From the NCBI RefSeq assembly GCF_001189845.1, contig NZ_LFLZ01000027.1:48631-112630 (forward strand): a stretch of 64,000 nucleotides of DNA. The letters run 5' to 3'. Both the position numbers and the translations under genes were made by a program. Below are positions 45,813 to 54,693 of the stretch, one piece after another. Position 1 is the stretch's first letter, and every line of letters begins with the position of its first letter. The notes under the pieces are model-generated. The model saw only the letters and a list, made by a program, of their open reading frames with translations, did no database searches and was not told where the DNA came from. This DNA is from Bradyrhizobium tropiciagri. GTDB lineage: Bacteria > Pseudomonadota > Alphaproteobacteria > Rhizobiales > Xanthobacteraceae.

Positions 45813-47584
45813 GGATGGGCTCCCTGCGCCACCGCTCCGGACGGTGGCTCATTTTGCGGCACGAAATCTTTGGCGGCACCGGGAACGCTGTAATCGTAGG
45901 CCCAGCGATAGACGATGGGCAGTTCCTTGCCCCAGTTGCCATGCCCCGGCGGGGTCTCCGGCGTCTGCCATTCCAGCGAGGTGGCGCCCCAGGGATTGCC
46001 GCCGGCCTCCTTTCCCTTGAACAGGCTCCAGACGAGATTGAACAGGAAGACGAGCTGGGCGAAGCCGACAATCAGGGCCGCCACGCTCATGAACGCATTG
46101 AGGTCATGGGCGGATGCCGGGACGAACGACGTCTCGCCAATGTCGTGATAGCGGCGGGGCATCCCGAGCAGGCCGAGATAGTGCATGGGGAAGAAGACCG
46201 CATAAGCCCCGATGAAGGTCACCCAGAAGTGGAACTTGCCGAGCACATCATTGAGCATCCGTCCGGTCACTTTCGGATACCAGTGATAGATCCCGCCGAA
46301 CACGGCCATGATCGGCGCGATGCCCATGACCATGTGGAAGTGTGCGACAACGAACATCGTGTCGGACAACGGAACGTCGACGACCACGTTGCCGAGAAAC
46401 AGTCCGGTCAGGCCGCCATTGACAAAGGTGACGATGAACCCGAGAGCGAACAGCATCGGCACCGTGAGATGAATGTCGCCGCGCCACAGGGTCAGCACCC
46501 AGTTGTAGACCTTGATGGCGGTCGGAATGGCGATGATGAGTGTCGTGGTGGCGAAGAAGAACCCGAAATAGGGGTGCATGCCGCTGACATACATGTGGTG
46601 CGCCCACACCACGAAGCTGAGAGCGCCGATCGCGACGATGGCCCAGACCATCATGCGGTAGCCGAAGATGTTCTTTCGCGCGTGGGTGCTGATCAGATCG
46701 GAGATGATGCCGAAGGCCGGCAAGGCGACGATGTAGACTTCGGGGTGGCCGAAGAACCAGAACAGATGCTGGAACAGGATCGGGCTGCCGCCGCCATACT
46801 TCGACAGCTGCCCCATCTCGACCAGCGTCGGCATGAAGAAGCTGGTTCCCAGCAGGCGGTCCAGGAGCAGCATCACCGACGCGACGAACAGCGCCGGGAA
46901 GGCCAACAGTGCCATCACCGTGGCCGTGAAGATGCCCCACACCGTCAACGGCAAGCGCATCAACGTCATGCCGCGCGTGCGGGCCTGCAGCACCGTCACC
47001 ACGTAATTGAGCCCGCCCATCGTGAAGCCGATGATGAACAGGATCAGCGAAGCCAGCATGAAAACGATGCCCCAGTCCTGCCCGGGGGTGCCGGAGAGGA
47101 TCGCCTGGGGCGGATAGAGCGTCCAGCCGGCGCCGGTTGGCCCGCCAGGCACGAAGAACGTTGCGGCCAGCACCAGCACGGCGAGCAGATAGACCCAGTA
47201 GCTCAGCATGTTCACATAGGGGAAGACCATGTCCCGGGCGCCGACCATCAGCGGAATGAGATAGTTGCCGAAGCCGCCAAGGAACAATGCCGTGAGCAGG
47301 TAGATCACCATGATCATGCCGTGCATGGTGATGAACTGGAGATACTGGTTGGCATCGATGAAGGAGAATGTTCCCGGGAATCCCAGTTGCAGGCGCATCA
47401 TCCACGACAGCACCAGCGCCACCATTCCGATCGACATCGCAGTGATCGAGTACTGGACGGCGATCACCTTGGCGTCCTGCGAAAAGACGTACCTCGTCCA
47501 CCAGCTTCTCGGATGATAAAGCTCCACCTCACCGACTTCGGCGGGCGGGATGCCTGCGACATGATCAAGCGGGATATCGACCAT
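45809..47584 (-). CDS. ctaD: Cytochrome c oxidase subunit I
   Basis: Subunit I holds heme a and the heme a3-CuB centre. The 591-residue protein has twelve core spans. It shows the CuB/tyrosine motif 'WFFGHPEVYI', the two His of 'VWAHHMYVSGMHP', the K-channel 'IPTAIKVYNW', the D-channel entry 'GARDMVFPYVNMLSYW' and the heme-ligating 'FVVAHFHMVMG'. These fit an A1-type proton-pumping oxidase. It lies 74 bases downstream of subunit II. The electron donor is unknown; subunit II has no fused cytochrome c. Confidence 0.95.
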   Translation of the reverse strand: MVDIPLDHVAGIPPAEVGEVELYHPRSWWTRYVFSQDAKVIAVQYSITAMSIGMVALVLSWMMRLQLGFPGTFSFIDANQYLQFITMHGMIMVIYLLTALFLGGFGNYLIPLMVGARDMVFPYVNMLSYWVYLLAVLVLAATFFVPGGPTGAGWTLYPPQAILSGTPGQDWGIVFMLASLILFIIGFTMGGLNYVVTVLQARTRGMTLMRLPLTVWGIFTATVMALLAFPALFVASVMLLLDRLLGTSFFMPTLVEMGQLSKYGGGSPILFQHLFWFFGHPEVYIVALPAFGIISDLISTHARKNIFGYRMMVWAIVAIGALSFVVWAHHMYVSGMHPYFGFFFATTTLIIAIPTAIKVYNWVLTLWRGDIHLTVPMLFALGFIVTFVNGGLTGLFLGNVVVDVPLSDTMFVVAHFHMVMGIAPIMAVFGGIYHWYPKVTGRMLNDVLGKFHFWVTFIGAYAVFFPMHYLGLLGMPRRYHDIGETSFVPASAHDLNAFMSVAALIVGFAQLVFLFNLVWSLFKGKEAGGNPWGATSLEWQTPETPPGHGNWGKELPIVYRWAYDYSVPGAAKDFVPQNEPPSGAVAQGAHP

Positions 47585-47658
47585 CGGAATTCCCTCCTCG
47601 GTCTTCTGTTCGGCGACGAGTTCGCTTCACGATCTCCGGCACATCCTCGTCAGCCTGT

Positions 47659-48492
47659 TCATTCGCTTCCTGTCTTGTACGCCGCCTTCGCGACGTCGCG
47701 CTGGCCCGACAACTCGGCGAACGTCCGCTGCTTCTCCAGCCACGCGTGATATTCCTTCTCTTCCTCGACGATGACCCTGCTGCGCATCTGCGCGTGCGCC
47801 GCGCCGCAGAGTTCAGCGCAGAGAACGTCGAACGTTCCTGTGCGGGTGGGTGTGAGCCAGTAATACGTCACCGAGCCCGGTATCATGTCCATCTTCGCCC
47901 GGAATTCGGGCACGTAGAAATCATGCAGCACGTCGATCGAGCGCAGCAGCACCTTCACCGGTTTGCCGACCGGCAGATGCAGATCGTCGTTTTGAACGAC
48001 GACGTCGTCCTGTCCGTTTGGATCGTTGGGATTCAATCCCAGAGGATTCTCGGAACTGATGAGGCGCGCATCGGAGGTGCCGAGCCGGCCGTCCTTCCCG
48101 GGAAGCCGGTAGCTCCACATCCATTGCTGTCCGACGACCTCGACGTCGGTCGCATCGGCAGGAACAGTGACGAACTGGTGCCAGACGACGAGGCCCGGCG
48201 CCAGCATGGCGACGACGCCGATTGCGGTGCCGATGCTGAGCCACCATTCGAGCTTCTTGTTCTCGGGATTATAGGCTGCCCGCCGACCCTCCTTGTGATG
48301 AAAGCGGAGGACGCAGTAGGCCATGAACGCGATGACCGCGCAGAACACCGCCCCGGTGATCCAGAATGTCAGGTTGATCGTGTCGTCGATGTAACGCCAG
48401 TTCGAGGCGATCGGCGTCCACCACCACGGGCTGTAGACATGGAACAGCACCGAGGCGATCGCAACCAGGAGCAGTATGAGCGCTACAGCCAT
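47659..48492 (-). CDS. coxB: Cytochrome c oxidase subunit II
   Basis: Subunit II carries the binuclear CuA centre that receives electrons from cytochrome c. The 277-residue protein has an N-terminal membrane hairpin ('LILLLVAIASVLFHVY' is signal-like, followed by 'LTFWITGAVFCAVIAFMAYCVLRF' and 'WLSIGTAIGVVAMLAPGLVVW'). The CuA site is 'IDVLHDFYVPEF' (His), then 'CAELCGAAHAQM' (Cys, Cys, His, Met). 'GQQWMWSYR' is the electron-entry aromatic region. No CxxCH follows. It heads the oxidase operon; the promoter should lie upstream of 48492. Confidence 0.94.
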   Translation of the reverse strand: MAVALILLLVAIASVLFHVYSPWWWTPIASNWRYIDDTINLTFWITGAVFCAVIAFMAYCVLRFHHKEGRRAAYNPENKKLEWWLSIGTAIGVVAMLAPGLVVWHQFVTVPADATDVEVVGQQWMWSYRLPGKDGRLGTSDARLISSENPLGLNPNDPNGQDDVVVQNDDLHLPVGKPVKVLLRSIDVLHDFYVPEFRAKMDMIPGSVTYYWLTPTRTGTFDVLCAELCGAAHAQMRSRVIVEEEKEYHAWLEKQRTFAELSGQRDVAKAAYKTGSE

Positions 48493-49030
48493 CCTTCATC
48501 CTCCCAGCCATCGAAGGCTACGGAGACGAACGAAAGGGCGGAGCTCACGTCAAAGGGATGGTGTCACGTCCACCATCACTGCGCCTCTTGCCTCGCCCAT
48601 TTTGCCGGTCGGACATGACAAAGATTCAGCGTCACGACCGCAATCGCATCGGAGCTGGGGGCGTTCACGCATTTAAAATGGTCCCCGTCGGGCCCGGCGT
48701 CAATAGAGGAGTGGATTGCATCCCTTGTCCGGCGCGTGTTGGGGCGAAGGGGTCCGCGCGTCGGCGAACGCCTTTCGGCACGGCCAGGCGATGGTGCGTC
48801 GCAAAAAACCGGGCGATGCGAAGGCACGATTTCGCGGACCGCATCGTTCGCTTGCTTCTCCCGCGCATCGGACTAACTTCACTGTACCGGTTGCGACGAA
48901 TGTCGTCCGGCAAGCTCCTTCTCGTTGAACCTGATTTGCCGGACTCAGTCGCGATTTTCGCGCACGAGGCGGATGCGTGTGTTTTGAAGCGCTCCGTTCA
49001 CCTGCGGCCACGAGCAAGGAGACCGGAGCC
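48493..49030. other. Gene-free region of about 540 bases upstream of the oxidase operon
   Basis: The region lies between two divergent operons (oxidase to the left, DUF2189 to the right) and must hold both promoters. Reading all frames I found no recognisable protein; the open frames are short and not family-like. There is no strong hairpin. It may contain the remains of a lost gene. Confidence 0.4.
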
Positions 49031-49927
49031 ATGACCACCGTCTTCGCAAGACCCAAACTGCAATTGTTCGGTGTCTCCACCGTCTATGTCGTTCGCAAGA
49101 TCAACCTTTCCGACTTGGGCAATGCGCTGCGCCTGGGCTGGGAAGACTTCAAGGCCATTCCGACCCACGCCATCGTCCTGTGCGTGATGTATCCGGTCCT
49201 CGGACTGTTCCTGTTCAGACTTGTCATTGGCTACTCGGTACTGCCGCTGCTGTTTCCGCTCGCGGCCGGCTTTACCCTGATCGGTCCCTTCGCCGCACTC
49301 GGCCTCTACGAACTGAGCCGCCGCCGCGAGCGCGGAGAGGAGCCAGGCGCCTGGGATGCAATGCAGGTGCTGCGCGCGCCGTCGTTCGGTGCGATGCTTG
49401 AACTTGGCGTCCTCCTATTCGTTCTGTTCGGAGTCTGGATTGCCGCCGCGGACGCGATCTACACCGCAACCTTCGGCTATGCGCCGGCTGCGAGCATTCC
49501 CGATTTCGCGGAGCGTGTGCTGACGACGTCCGAGGGCTGGACCCTCATCATCGTCGGATGCGGCGTCGGTTTCCTGTTCGCGGTAGTAGCCTTGTGCATC
49601 AGCGTTGTCTCGTTCCCGCTGATGCTGGACCAGCACGCGACAGCGATCGATGCGATCCGAACCTCGATACGCGCGGTGAAGATGAATCCGGTCGAGATGG
49701 CCGTTTGGGGACTGGTCGTTGCGATCCTGCTGGCAGTGGGCTCACTGCCTTTCTTCATCGGTCTCTGCGTCGTTCTGCCGGTGCTCGGTCATGCCAGCTG
49801 GCATCTTTACCGGAAGGTGGTGGAGCCTGACCCGAATCCTCCGCAGGAAGAGCCTCGCCCGGCGATCGGTCACCGCTACGCGGCAGATTTCCCGGCCTCC
49901 CTCTTCCCATGGAGCCGCGAGCACTAA
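49031..49927 (+). CDS. DUF2189 domain-containing membrane protein
   Basis: The 298-residue inner-membrane protein has six spans, for example 'AIVLCVMYPVLGLFLFRLVIG', 'LLFPLAAGFTLIGPFAALGLYELSRRRERGE' (the DUF2189 signature) and 'VWGLVVAILLAVGSLPFFIGLCVVLPVLGHASWHLYRKVV'. The function is unknown; members often lie near oxidase genes in rhizobia. AAGGAG precedes the ATG by seven bases. The next gene starts ten bases after its stop. Confidence 0.82.
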   Translation: MTTVFARPKLQLFGVSTVYVVRKINLSDLGNALRLGWEDFKAIPTHAIVLCVMYPVLGLFLFRLVIGYSVLPLLFPLAAGFTLIGPFAALGLYELSRRRERGEEPGAWDAMQVLRAPSFGAMLELGVLLFVLFGVWIAAADAIYTATFGYAPAASIPDFAERVLTTSEGWTLIIVGCGVGFLFAVVALCISVVSFPLMLDQHATAIDAIRTSIRAVKMNPVEMAVWGLVVAILLAVGSLPFFIGLCVVLPVLGHASWHLYRKVVEPDPNPPQEEPRPAIGHRYAADFPASLFPWSREH

Positions 49928-49937
49928 AGGAGCAGCC

Positions 49938-50852
49938 ACGAACGGTCGCAGCGTCACCGTGTTCGGCGGAACCGGCTTTCTCGGCAGCCGGATCGTCCGC
50001 CATCTGCTCGATCACGAATTTGCCGTCCGGATCGCGTCACGGCATCCGGACGGAAGGCCGGGCCGACCTGATCCGGAGAATCCACGACTTCAATCCGTAG
50101 AGGCCGACATTCACGACGAGCGATCCGTCGCGAAAGCGCTGGTCGGCATCTACGGAGTCGTCAATGCGGTCAGCCTCTATCGCGAGCGCGGACCGGAGAC
50201 TTTCTACTCCGTTCACGTCGAGTCGGCTCGGCGGTTGGCCGACCAGGCCCACCGGGCGGGAGTCGAACGGCTTGTTCAGGTGTCGGGGATCGGTGCCGAT
50301 GCCGCCTCGCCATCCAGCTACATCCGAATGCGCGGCGAAGGCGAGCAGGCGGTTCGTGCGGAATTCGCCGGTGCATGTCTCGTCCGTCCGGCTGTGATAT
50401 TCGGACCGGACGACGCGTTTCTCAGCACCATCCTCAAGCTCCTTCGTCAGCTTCCAATCTATCCGATGTTCGGCCGCGGCCGGACCAGATTGCAACCGGT
50501 CTATGTGGAAGACGTTGCGGAAGCGGTTGCCCGGATCATGGCGCGAGCCGAGCGCCAGCCAGCGGTCTTTGAGCTCGGTGGCCCAACCGTCTATTCTTAC
50601 GAGCAATTGCTGAGAGCGATCGCGCATCAGGCGGGCCTCGCGCCTCTCCTGATCCCAGTCCCTTTTGCCGTTTGGGACGCGCTGGCACGGGCCTCCGAAA
50701 TCCTTCCTGGCCTCCCCCTTACGCGCAGTCAGGTGGAGCTCATGCAGATCGACACCGTGTCGTCGCCGCGGATGGCAGGATTCGCCGAGCTTGGCATTGC
50801 GCAGGTTTCGATCGAGGAATTCCTCCGGAGAATGCTGTCGAGTCCGCGATGA
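49938..50852 (+). CDS. NAD(P)-binding Rossmann protein, complex I NDUFA9-like; apparent ACG start
   Basis: The 304-residue protein opens with a dinucleotide fold ('SVTVFGGTGFLGSRIVRHLLDH') and has 'VERLVQVSGIGADAASPSSYIRMRGEGEQAVR' and 'LVRPAVIFGPDDAFLSTILKLLRQLPIYPMFGRGRTRLQPVYVEDVAEAVARI', typical of NDUFA9-like atypical SDRs. The strong ribosome site AAGGAG (ends 49932) is correctly spaced to ACG at 49938, where ATG is expected (xNGRSVTVFGG). The only in-frame alternative, GTG at 49959, would cut the first beta strand. Sequence error or a rare ACG start are both possible. It shares a transcript with DUF2189. Confidence 0.8.
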   Translation, partial: TNGRSVTVFGGTGFLGSRIVRHLLDHEFAVRIASRHPDGRPGRPDPENPRLQSVEADIHDERSVAKALVGIYGVVNAVSLYRERGPETFYSVHVESARRLADQAHRAGVERLVQVSGIGADAASPSSYIRMRGEGEQAVRAEFAGACLVRPAVIFGPDDAFLSTILKLLRQLPIYPMFGRGRTRLQPVYVEDVAEAVARIMARAERQPAVFELGGPTVYSYEQLLRAIAHQAGLAPLLIPVPFAVWDALARASEILPGLPLTRSQVELMQIDTVSSPRMAGFAELGIAQVSIEEFLRRMLSSPR

Positions 50853-50875
50853 TGCCGCTTGGTCGACCGGGCAGC

Positions 50876-50911
50876 AAAAACCCCGGCAACCAATCAAGAT
50901 TGCCGGGGTTT
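50876..50911 (-). terminator. Rho-independent terminator after tRNA-fMet
   Basis: AACCCCGGCAA...TTGCCGGGGTT (10-nt loop), with a T-run on the minus strand. It lies just past the tRNA 3' end and also faces the plus-strand gene ending at 50852. Confidence 0.9.
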
Positions 50912-50921
50912 CGTACCAATT

Positions 50922-50998
<77 letters not shown>

Positions 50999-51314
50999 TT
51001 AAACCGTTGCATACCTTGCAGAAAGGGTGCCCGAACCTGCCGGCCAACGCTTGTAACGGCGCCGAGCGATCCGTCCGGAGAGCTTCCTGAGAAGGCGACC
51101 CGGGCCGAAGCCGTCGGGTGCGGGGCGTATGTATCAACGTGAGGTCGGTTTGGAAAGCCCCGCGAGCGCCTTTTTGAGGATTTTGTGACGTCCAAATCAC
51201 CGGTTTTCCTGACAAATTTACCGCCGGGAACCGGGCCTTGCCAGACCGCACGTAAAAGCGGAGCTTGGCGCCAACAAAATCCGTCAAGGAAACGTCATCC
51301 GAGGGGAAACGCCA
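50999..51314. other. Divergent intergenic region, about 315 bases
   Basis: It separates the minus-strand tRNA from the plus-strand aldehyde dehydrogenase. It should contain the tRNA promoter (near 51010-51060) and the dehydrogenase promoter. I see no coding signal or repeat. GAGGGG precedes the dehydrogenase ATG. Confidence 0.45.
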
Positions 51315-52748
51315 ATGGACCGGCCGTTGAAGAGCCCGGGGCTGTACGCGCTTGAGGAGGTCTTTCACCGCCAATTCGAGCTGTCCCGCAGCGAGCCGGC
51401 GCCGACCTTGCAGGCGCGGCTGGACCGGCTGCGCCGCCTGCGCGCCGCGCTGACCGAGAACGAGGCGCGATTCGAGGCGGCGATCTCGGCCGATTTCGGC
51501 CACCGCTCCACCGTCGAGACCGCGATCGCCGAGACCATGCTGGTGCTCGGCGAGATCAAGCATGCCGCCAAGCACCTCAAGGGCTGGATGGCGCCCGAGA
51601 GGATCCCGACCACGGTACAGTTCGCGCCGGCCAAAAACCGGCTGATCCCGCAACCGCTCGGCGCGGTCGGGATCATCGCGCCGTGGAATTATCCGCTGCA
51701 GCTGACGCTGGCGCCCGCGGTCGCGGCGATCGCCGCCGGCAACCGCGCCATCATCAAGCCGAGCGAGCTGGTGCCGCGGTTCTCCGAATTGCTGATGGAA
51801 GCGATCGCGAAGAAATTCGACACCGCCGAGCTCGCGGTCACCGATATCGACGACGACATCGCAAAGGCCTTTGCCACCCTGCCGTTCGATCATCTGATCT
51901 TCACCGGCTCGACCCGGATCGGCCGGCTGGTCGCGGAGGCCTGTGGCCGCAATTTGACGCCGGTGACACTCGAGCTCGGCGGCAAATCGCCCGTCATCGT
52001 CGACGGCTCCGCCGACATCGATGAGGCCGCGCAGCGCATCGCCTACGGCAAGCTGCTCAATGCCGGCCAGACCTGCATCGCGCCCGATTACGTGCTGGTG
52101 CCGCAAGCCTCGGTGCAGCCGTTCGCGATGCGGCTGCAGGGCCATATGCAGCACATGTTCGGCACAGATCCCAAAAATCCGGACTACAGCTCGATCGTCT
52201 CGGACCGGCACTACGCGCGGCTCGAGGGCCTCGTCGCCGATGCCGCCGCGAAGGGCGCGACCATCATGCAGCCGGCGGCGCCGAACGAGCCCGAGTGGAA
52301 GGAGCGGCGCAAATTCCCGCCGACTGTCATCGTCGACGCGACGCCTGAGATGACCGTGATGCAGGAGGAGATCTTCGGGCCGCTGCTGCCGGTCGTGGGC
52401 ACGCGCGACGCAACGGAGGCGATCGCCTTCATCAACAGACGCGACCGCCCGCTGGCGCTGTACTGGTTCGGCACCGACAATGCCGCCCGCGACACGGTGC
52501 TGGCGCGCACGGTGTCCGGCGGCGTCACCGTCAACGACTGCCTGTTCCATTTCGCGCAGGCCTATCAGCCAATGGGCGGCGTCGGCGCGTCCGGCACCGG
52601 CGCCTATCACGGCGAATGGGGGTTCAGGACGCTGACCAAGCTGAAGCCGGTGTTCTACCGCTCGCGCTTCAACCGGCTCGCCGATCTCTATCCGCCCTAT
52701 GGCGCCAAGGTCGCGCGTCTGGAGAAGCTGATGCGGATGTTGTCGTAA
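51315..52748 (+). CDS. Coniferyl-aldehyde-dehydrogenase-type aldehyde dehydrogenase
   Basis: The 477-residue NAD(P)-dependent enzyme oxidises an aldehyde to the acid. It has 'PLGAVGIIAPWNYPLQLTLAPAVAAIAAGN' (oxyanion Asn and Rossmann entry), 'IFTGSTRIG', catalytic Glu in 'LELGGKSP' (~219), nucleophilic Cys in 'NAGQTCIAPDYV' (~254) and 'EIFGPLLPV'. The pattern 'GQTCIAPDY' and the membrane-proximal C-terminus match coniferyl-aldehyde dehydrogenases and fatty aldehyde relatives. It is followed by a GMC oxidoreductase, so alcohol to aldehyde to acid oxidation is conceivable (inference). Confidence 0.9.
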   Translation: MDRPLKSPGLYALEEVFHRQFELSRSEPAPTLQARLDRLRRLRAALTENEARFEAAISADFGHRSTVETAIAETMLVLGEIKHAAKHLKGWMAPERIPTTVQFAPAKNRLIPQPLGAVGIIAPWNYPLQLTLAPAVAAIAAGNRAIIKPSELVPRFSELLMEAIAKKFDTAELAVTDIDDDIAKAFATLPFDHLIFTGSTRIGRLVAEACGRNLTPVTLELGGKSPVIVDGSADIDEAAQRIAYGKLLNAGQTCIAPDYVLVPQASVQPFAMRLQGHMQHMFGTDPKNPDYSSIVSDRHYARLEGLVADAAAKGATIMQPAAPNEPEWKERRKFPPTVIVDATPEMTVMQEEIFGPLLPVVGTRDATEAIAFINRRDRPLALYWFGTDNAARDTVLARTVSGGVTVNDCLFHFAQAYQPMGGVGASGTGAYHGEWGFRTLTKLKPVFYRSRFNRLADLYPPYGAKVARLEKLMRMLS

Positions 52749-52758
52749 GATCCAAGCC

Positions 52759-52841
52759 GTCATTGCGAGGAGCGGAGCGACGAAGCAATCCATAGCCCCG
52801 CATAACGGATAGATGGATGCTTCGCTTCGCTCGCAATGACG
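52759..52841. repeat. Palindromic repeat, family B (copy 1)
   Basis: CGTCATTGCGAGGAGCGGAG...CGAAGCAATCCAT is inverted by ATGGATGCTTCGCTTCGCTCGCAATGACG. A second copy lies at 60914-61003. It lies between the aldehyde dehydrogenase and the GMC oxidoreductase. Confidence 0.88.
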
Positions 52842-52868
52842 CAAAACGAAGACCAGGGGGAAACATAC

Positions 52869-54476
52869 GTGACTGACACATTCGATTTCGTGGTGGTGGG
52901 CGCGGGCTCCGGCGGCTGCGCGGTGGCGGGGCGGTTGTCGGAGGATCCGGCGACCTCGGTGGCGGTGCTCGATGCCGGCGGCAAGAACGACAATTGGGTG
53001 GTGACCACGCCCGGCGCCATCATTCTGATGCTCTCGAGCAAGCTCAACAACTGGGCGTTCGACACGGTGCCGCAGAAGGGCCTGAACGGCCGCATCGGCT
53101 ATCAGCCGCGCGGCAAGGGCCTCGGCGGCTCCTCGGCCATCAATGCCATGGTCTATATCCGCGGCCATCGCGCCGACTACGACCACTGGGCTTCGCTCGG
53201 CAATACGGGCTGGAGCTATGCCGACGTCCTGCCCTACTTCAAGCGTTCGGAGCATAACACCGAGCTCGACGGCGAATATCACGGCAAGGGCGGGCCGCTC
53301 AACGTCACGGGCCTGCAGTCCGACAATCCGGTCAAGGAGATGTTCCTGCAGGGCGCGCGCGAGGCGCAGTTCCGGATCCGCGACGATTTCAACGGCGCTG
53401 AACAGGAAGGGCTCGGCATTTACCAGGTGACCCAGCGGAATGGCGAACGCTGGAGCGCCGCGCGCGGCTATATCCATCCTCACATGGGCCGCCGGCCCAA
53501 TCTGCGCGTCGAGACGCAGGCGCAGGCGACCCGCATCATCTTCGAGGGCAAGCGTGCCGTCGCCGTCGAATACCTGCAGGGCAAGGAGAAGAAGGTGCTG
53601 CGCGCAAAGCGCGAGGTCATTCTCTCGGCCGGCGCGTTCCAGTCGCCGCAATTGATGATGCTGTCGGGCATCGGCGACGCCGCGGCGCTCGGCAAGCACG
53701 GCATCGCCAGCGTGCATCATCTGCCGGGTGTCGGACAGAACCTGCAGGATCATCCGGATTTCGTGTTCGGCTTCGCCTCCGACGCACCCTACTTCTCGGG
53801 ACTATCGTGGGGCGGGATCGGGCGGATCATCAAGGGGATCGGGCAGTACCGGCGCGAGCGGCGCGGCCCGATGACCTCGAACGTCGCCGAGTGCGGCGGC
53901 TTCCTGAAGACGCGGCCTGAGCTCGACGTCCCCGACATCCAGCTGCATTTCTGCATGGCCATGGTGGAAGACCACGGCCGCAAGCCGCGCTGGGGCACCG
54001 GCTTCTCCTGCCATGTCTGCCTGCTGCGCCCGGCAAGCCGCGGCAGCGTGTGGCTGAACAGCGCCGATCCGCTCGCAGCGCCCGCGATCGATCCGAATTT
54101 CTTCGGCGAGGACAGCGACGTCGAGACCATGGTCGCAGGCTTCAAGATGACCAAGCGGCTGCTCGACACACCGGCGCTGCGCGCGCTGCAGCAGAAGGAC
54201 ATGTTCACAGCAGATGTCCGCACCGATGACGACATCCGCAGCATCCTGCGGGCGCGCTCCGACACCGTCTATCACCCGGTCGGCACCTGCAGGATGGGCA
54301 CTAATGATCCGCTCGCGGTGGTCGATCCGAAGCTGCGCGTACACGGGCTCGACGGTTTGCGCGTGGTCGACGCCTCGATCATGCCGACGCTGATCGGCGG
54401 CAACACCAATGCGCCGACCATCATGATTGGCGAGAAGGCCGCCGACATGATCAGGGCGGAGACGCGGGCGGAGTGA
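52869..54476 (+). CDS. GMC family oxidoreductase (choline dehydrogenase-like)
   Basis: This is a FAD-dependent alcohol oxidoreductase of 535 residues. It has the ADP-binding 'DFVVVGAGSGGCAVAGRLSED', the GMC signature 'GKGLGGSSAINAMVYIRGHRADYDHWASLGNTGWSY', 'GAFQSPQLMMLSGIG', and catalytic His in 'DTVYHPVGTCRMG' (~470) and Asn in 'GGNTNAPTIMIGEKAAD'. I chose GTG at 52869 because GGGGG lies upstream; an ATG at 52836 is inside the repeat and would add an unrelated N-terminus. The substrate is unknown. Confidence 0.9.
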   Translation: MTDTFDFVVVGAGSGGCAVAGRLSEDPATSVAVLDAGGKNDNWVVTTPGAIILMLSSKLNNWAFDTVPQKGLNGRIGYQPRGKGLGGSSAINAMVYIRGHRADYDHWASLGNTGWSYADVLPYFKRSEHNTELDGEYHGKGGPLNVTGLQSDNPVKEMFLQGAREAQFRIRDDFNGAEQEGLGIYQVTQRNGERWSAARGYIHPHMGRRPNLRVETQAQATRIIFEGKRAVAVEYLQGKEKKVLRAKREVILSAGAFQSPQLMMLSGIGDAAALGKHGIASVHHLPGVGQNLQDHPDFVFGFASDAPYFSGLSWGGIGRIIKGIGQYRRERRGPMTSNVAECGGFLKTRPELDVPDIQLHFCMAMVEDHGRKPRWGTGFSCHVCLLRPASRGSVWLNSADPLAAPAIDPNFFGEDSDVETMVAGFKMTKRLLDTPALRALQQKDMFTADVRTDDDIRSILRARSDTVYHPVGTCRMGTNDPLAVVDPKLRVHGLDGLRVVDASIMPTLIGGNTNAPTIMIGEKAADMIRAETRAE

Positions 54477-54483
54477 TTTCCTT

Positions 54484-54523
54484 CGTCATTCCCCGGTGCG
54501 CAATTGCGCACCGGGGAATGACG
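54484..54523. repeat. 40-nt perfect palindrome
   Basis: CGTCATTCCCCGGTGCGCAA followed by its exact complement. It can form a loop-less hairpin or cruciform. It lies seven bases after the GMC stop. The ends (CGTCATT) resemble those of family A and B repeats. Confidence 0.85.
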
Positions 54524-54693
54524 GCTGTGGTATGGCGAGCGTCACCGACAAGAATGATTTCTTTACCGGCATCGAATAGGCCGGACATCGACAGGTTGCC
54601 GGAAGTGGATAATTGATCGCTACAATTGTCTTTGATGCAAGCCGGTTTCATCAACCTGGGGACCGTAGGAGATCGGGCAGGAAATTCTTACCC

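Noticed and set aside
45815..47749. A plus-strand open frame of over 600 codons opposite the oxidase subunit I gene
   Set aside because: It is the complement of a membrane protein, giving a very polar His/Asp-rich product with no domain.
48558..49030. Open frames in the gap upstream of the DUF2189 gene
   Set aside because: Arg-rich, no family resemblance, no ribosome site; treated as non-coding.
53250..53300. Possible second stop or frameshift in the GMC gene
   Set aside because: The frame is continuous from 52869 to 54476 with all GMC motifs in order.
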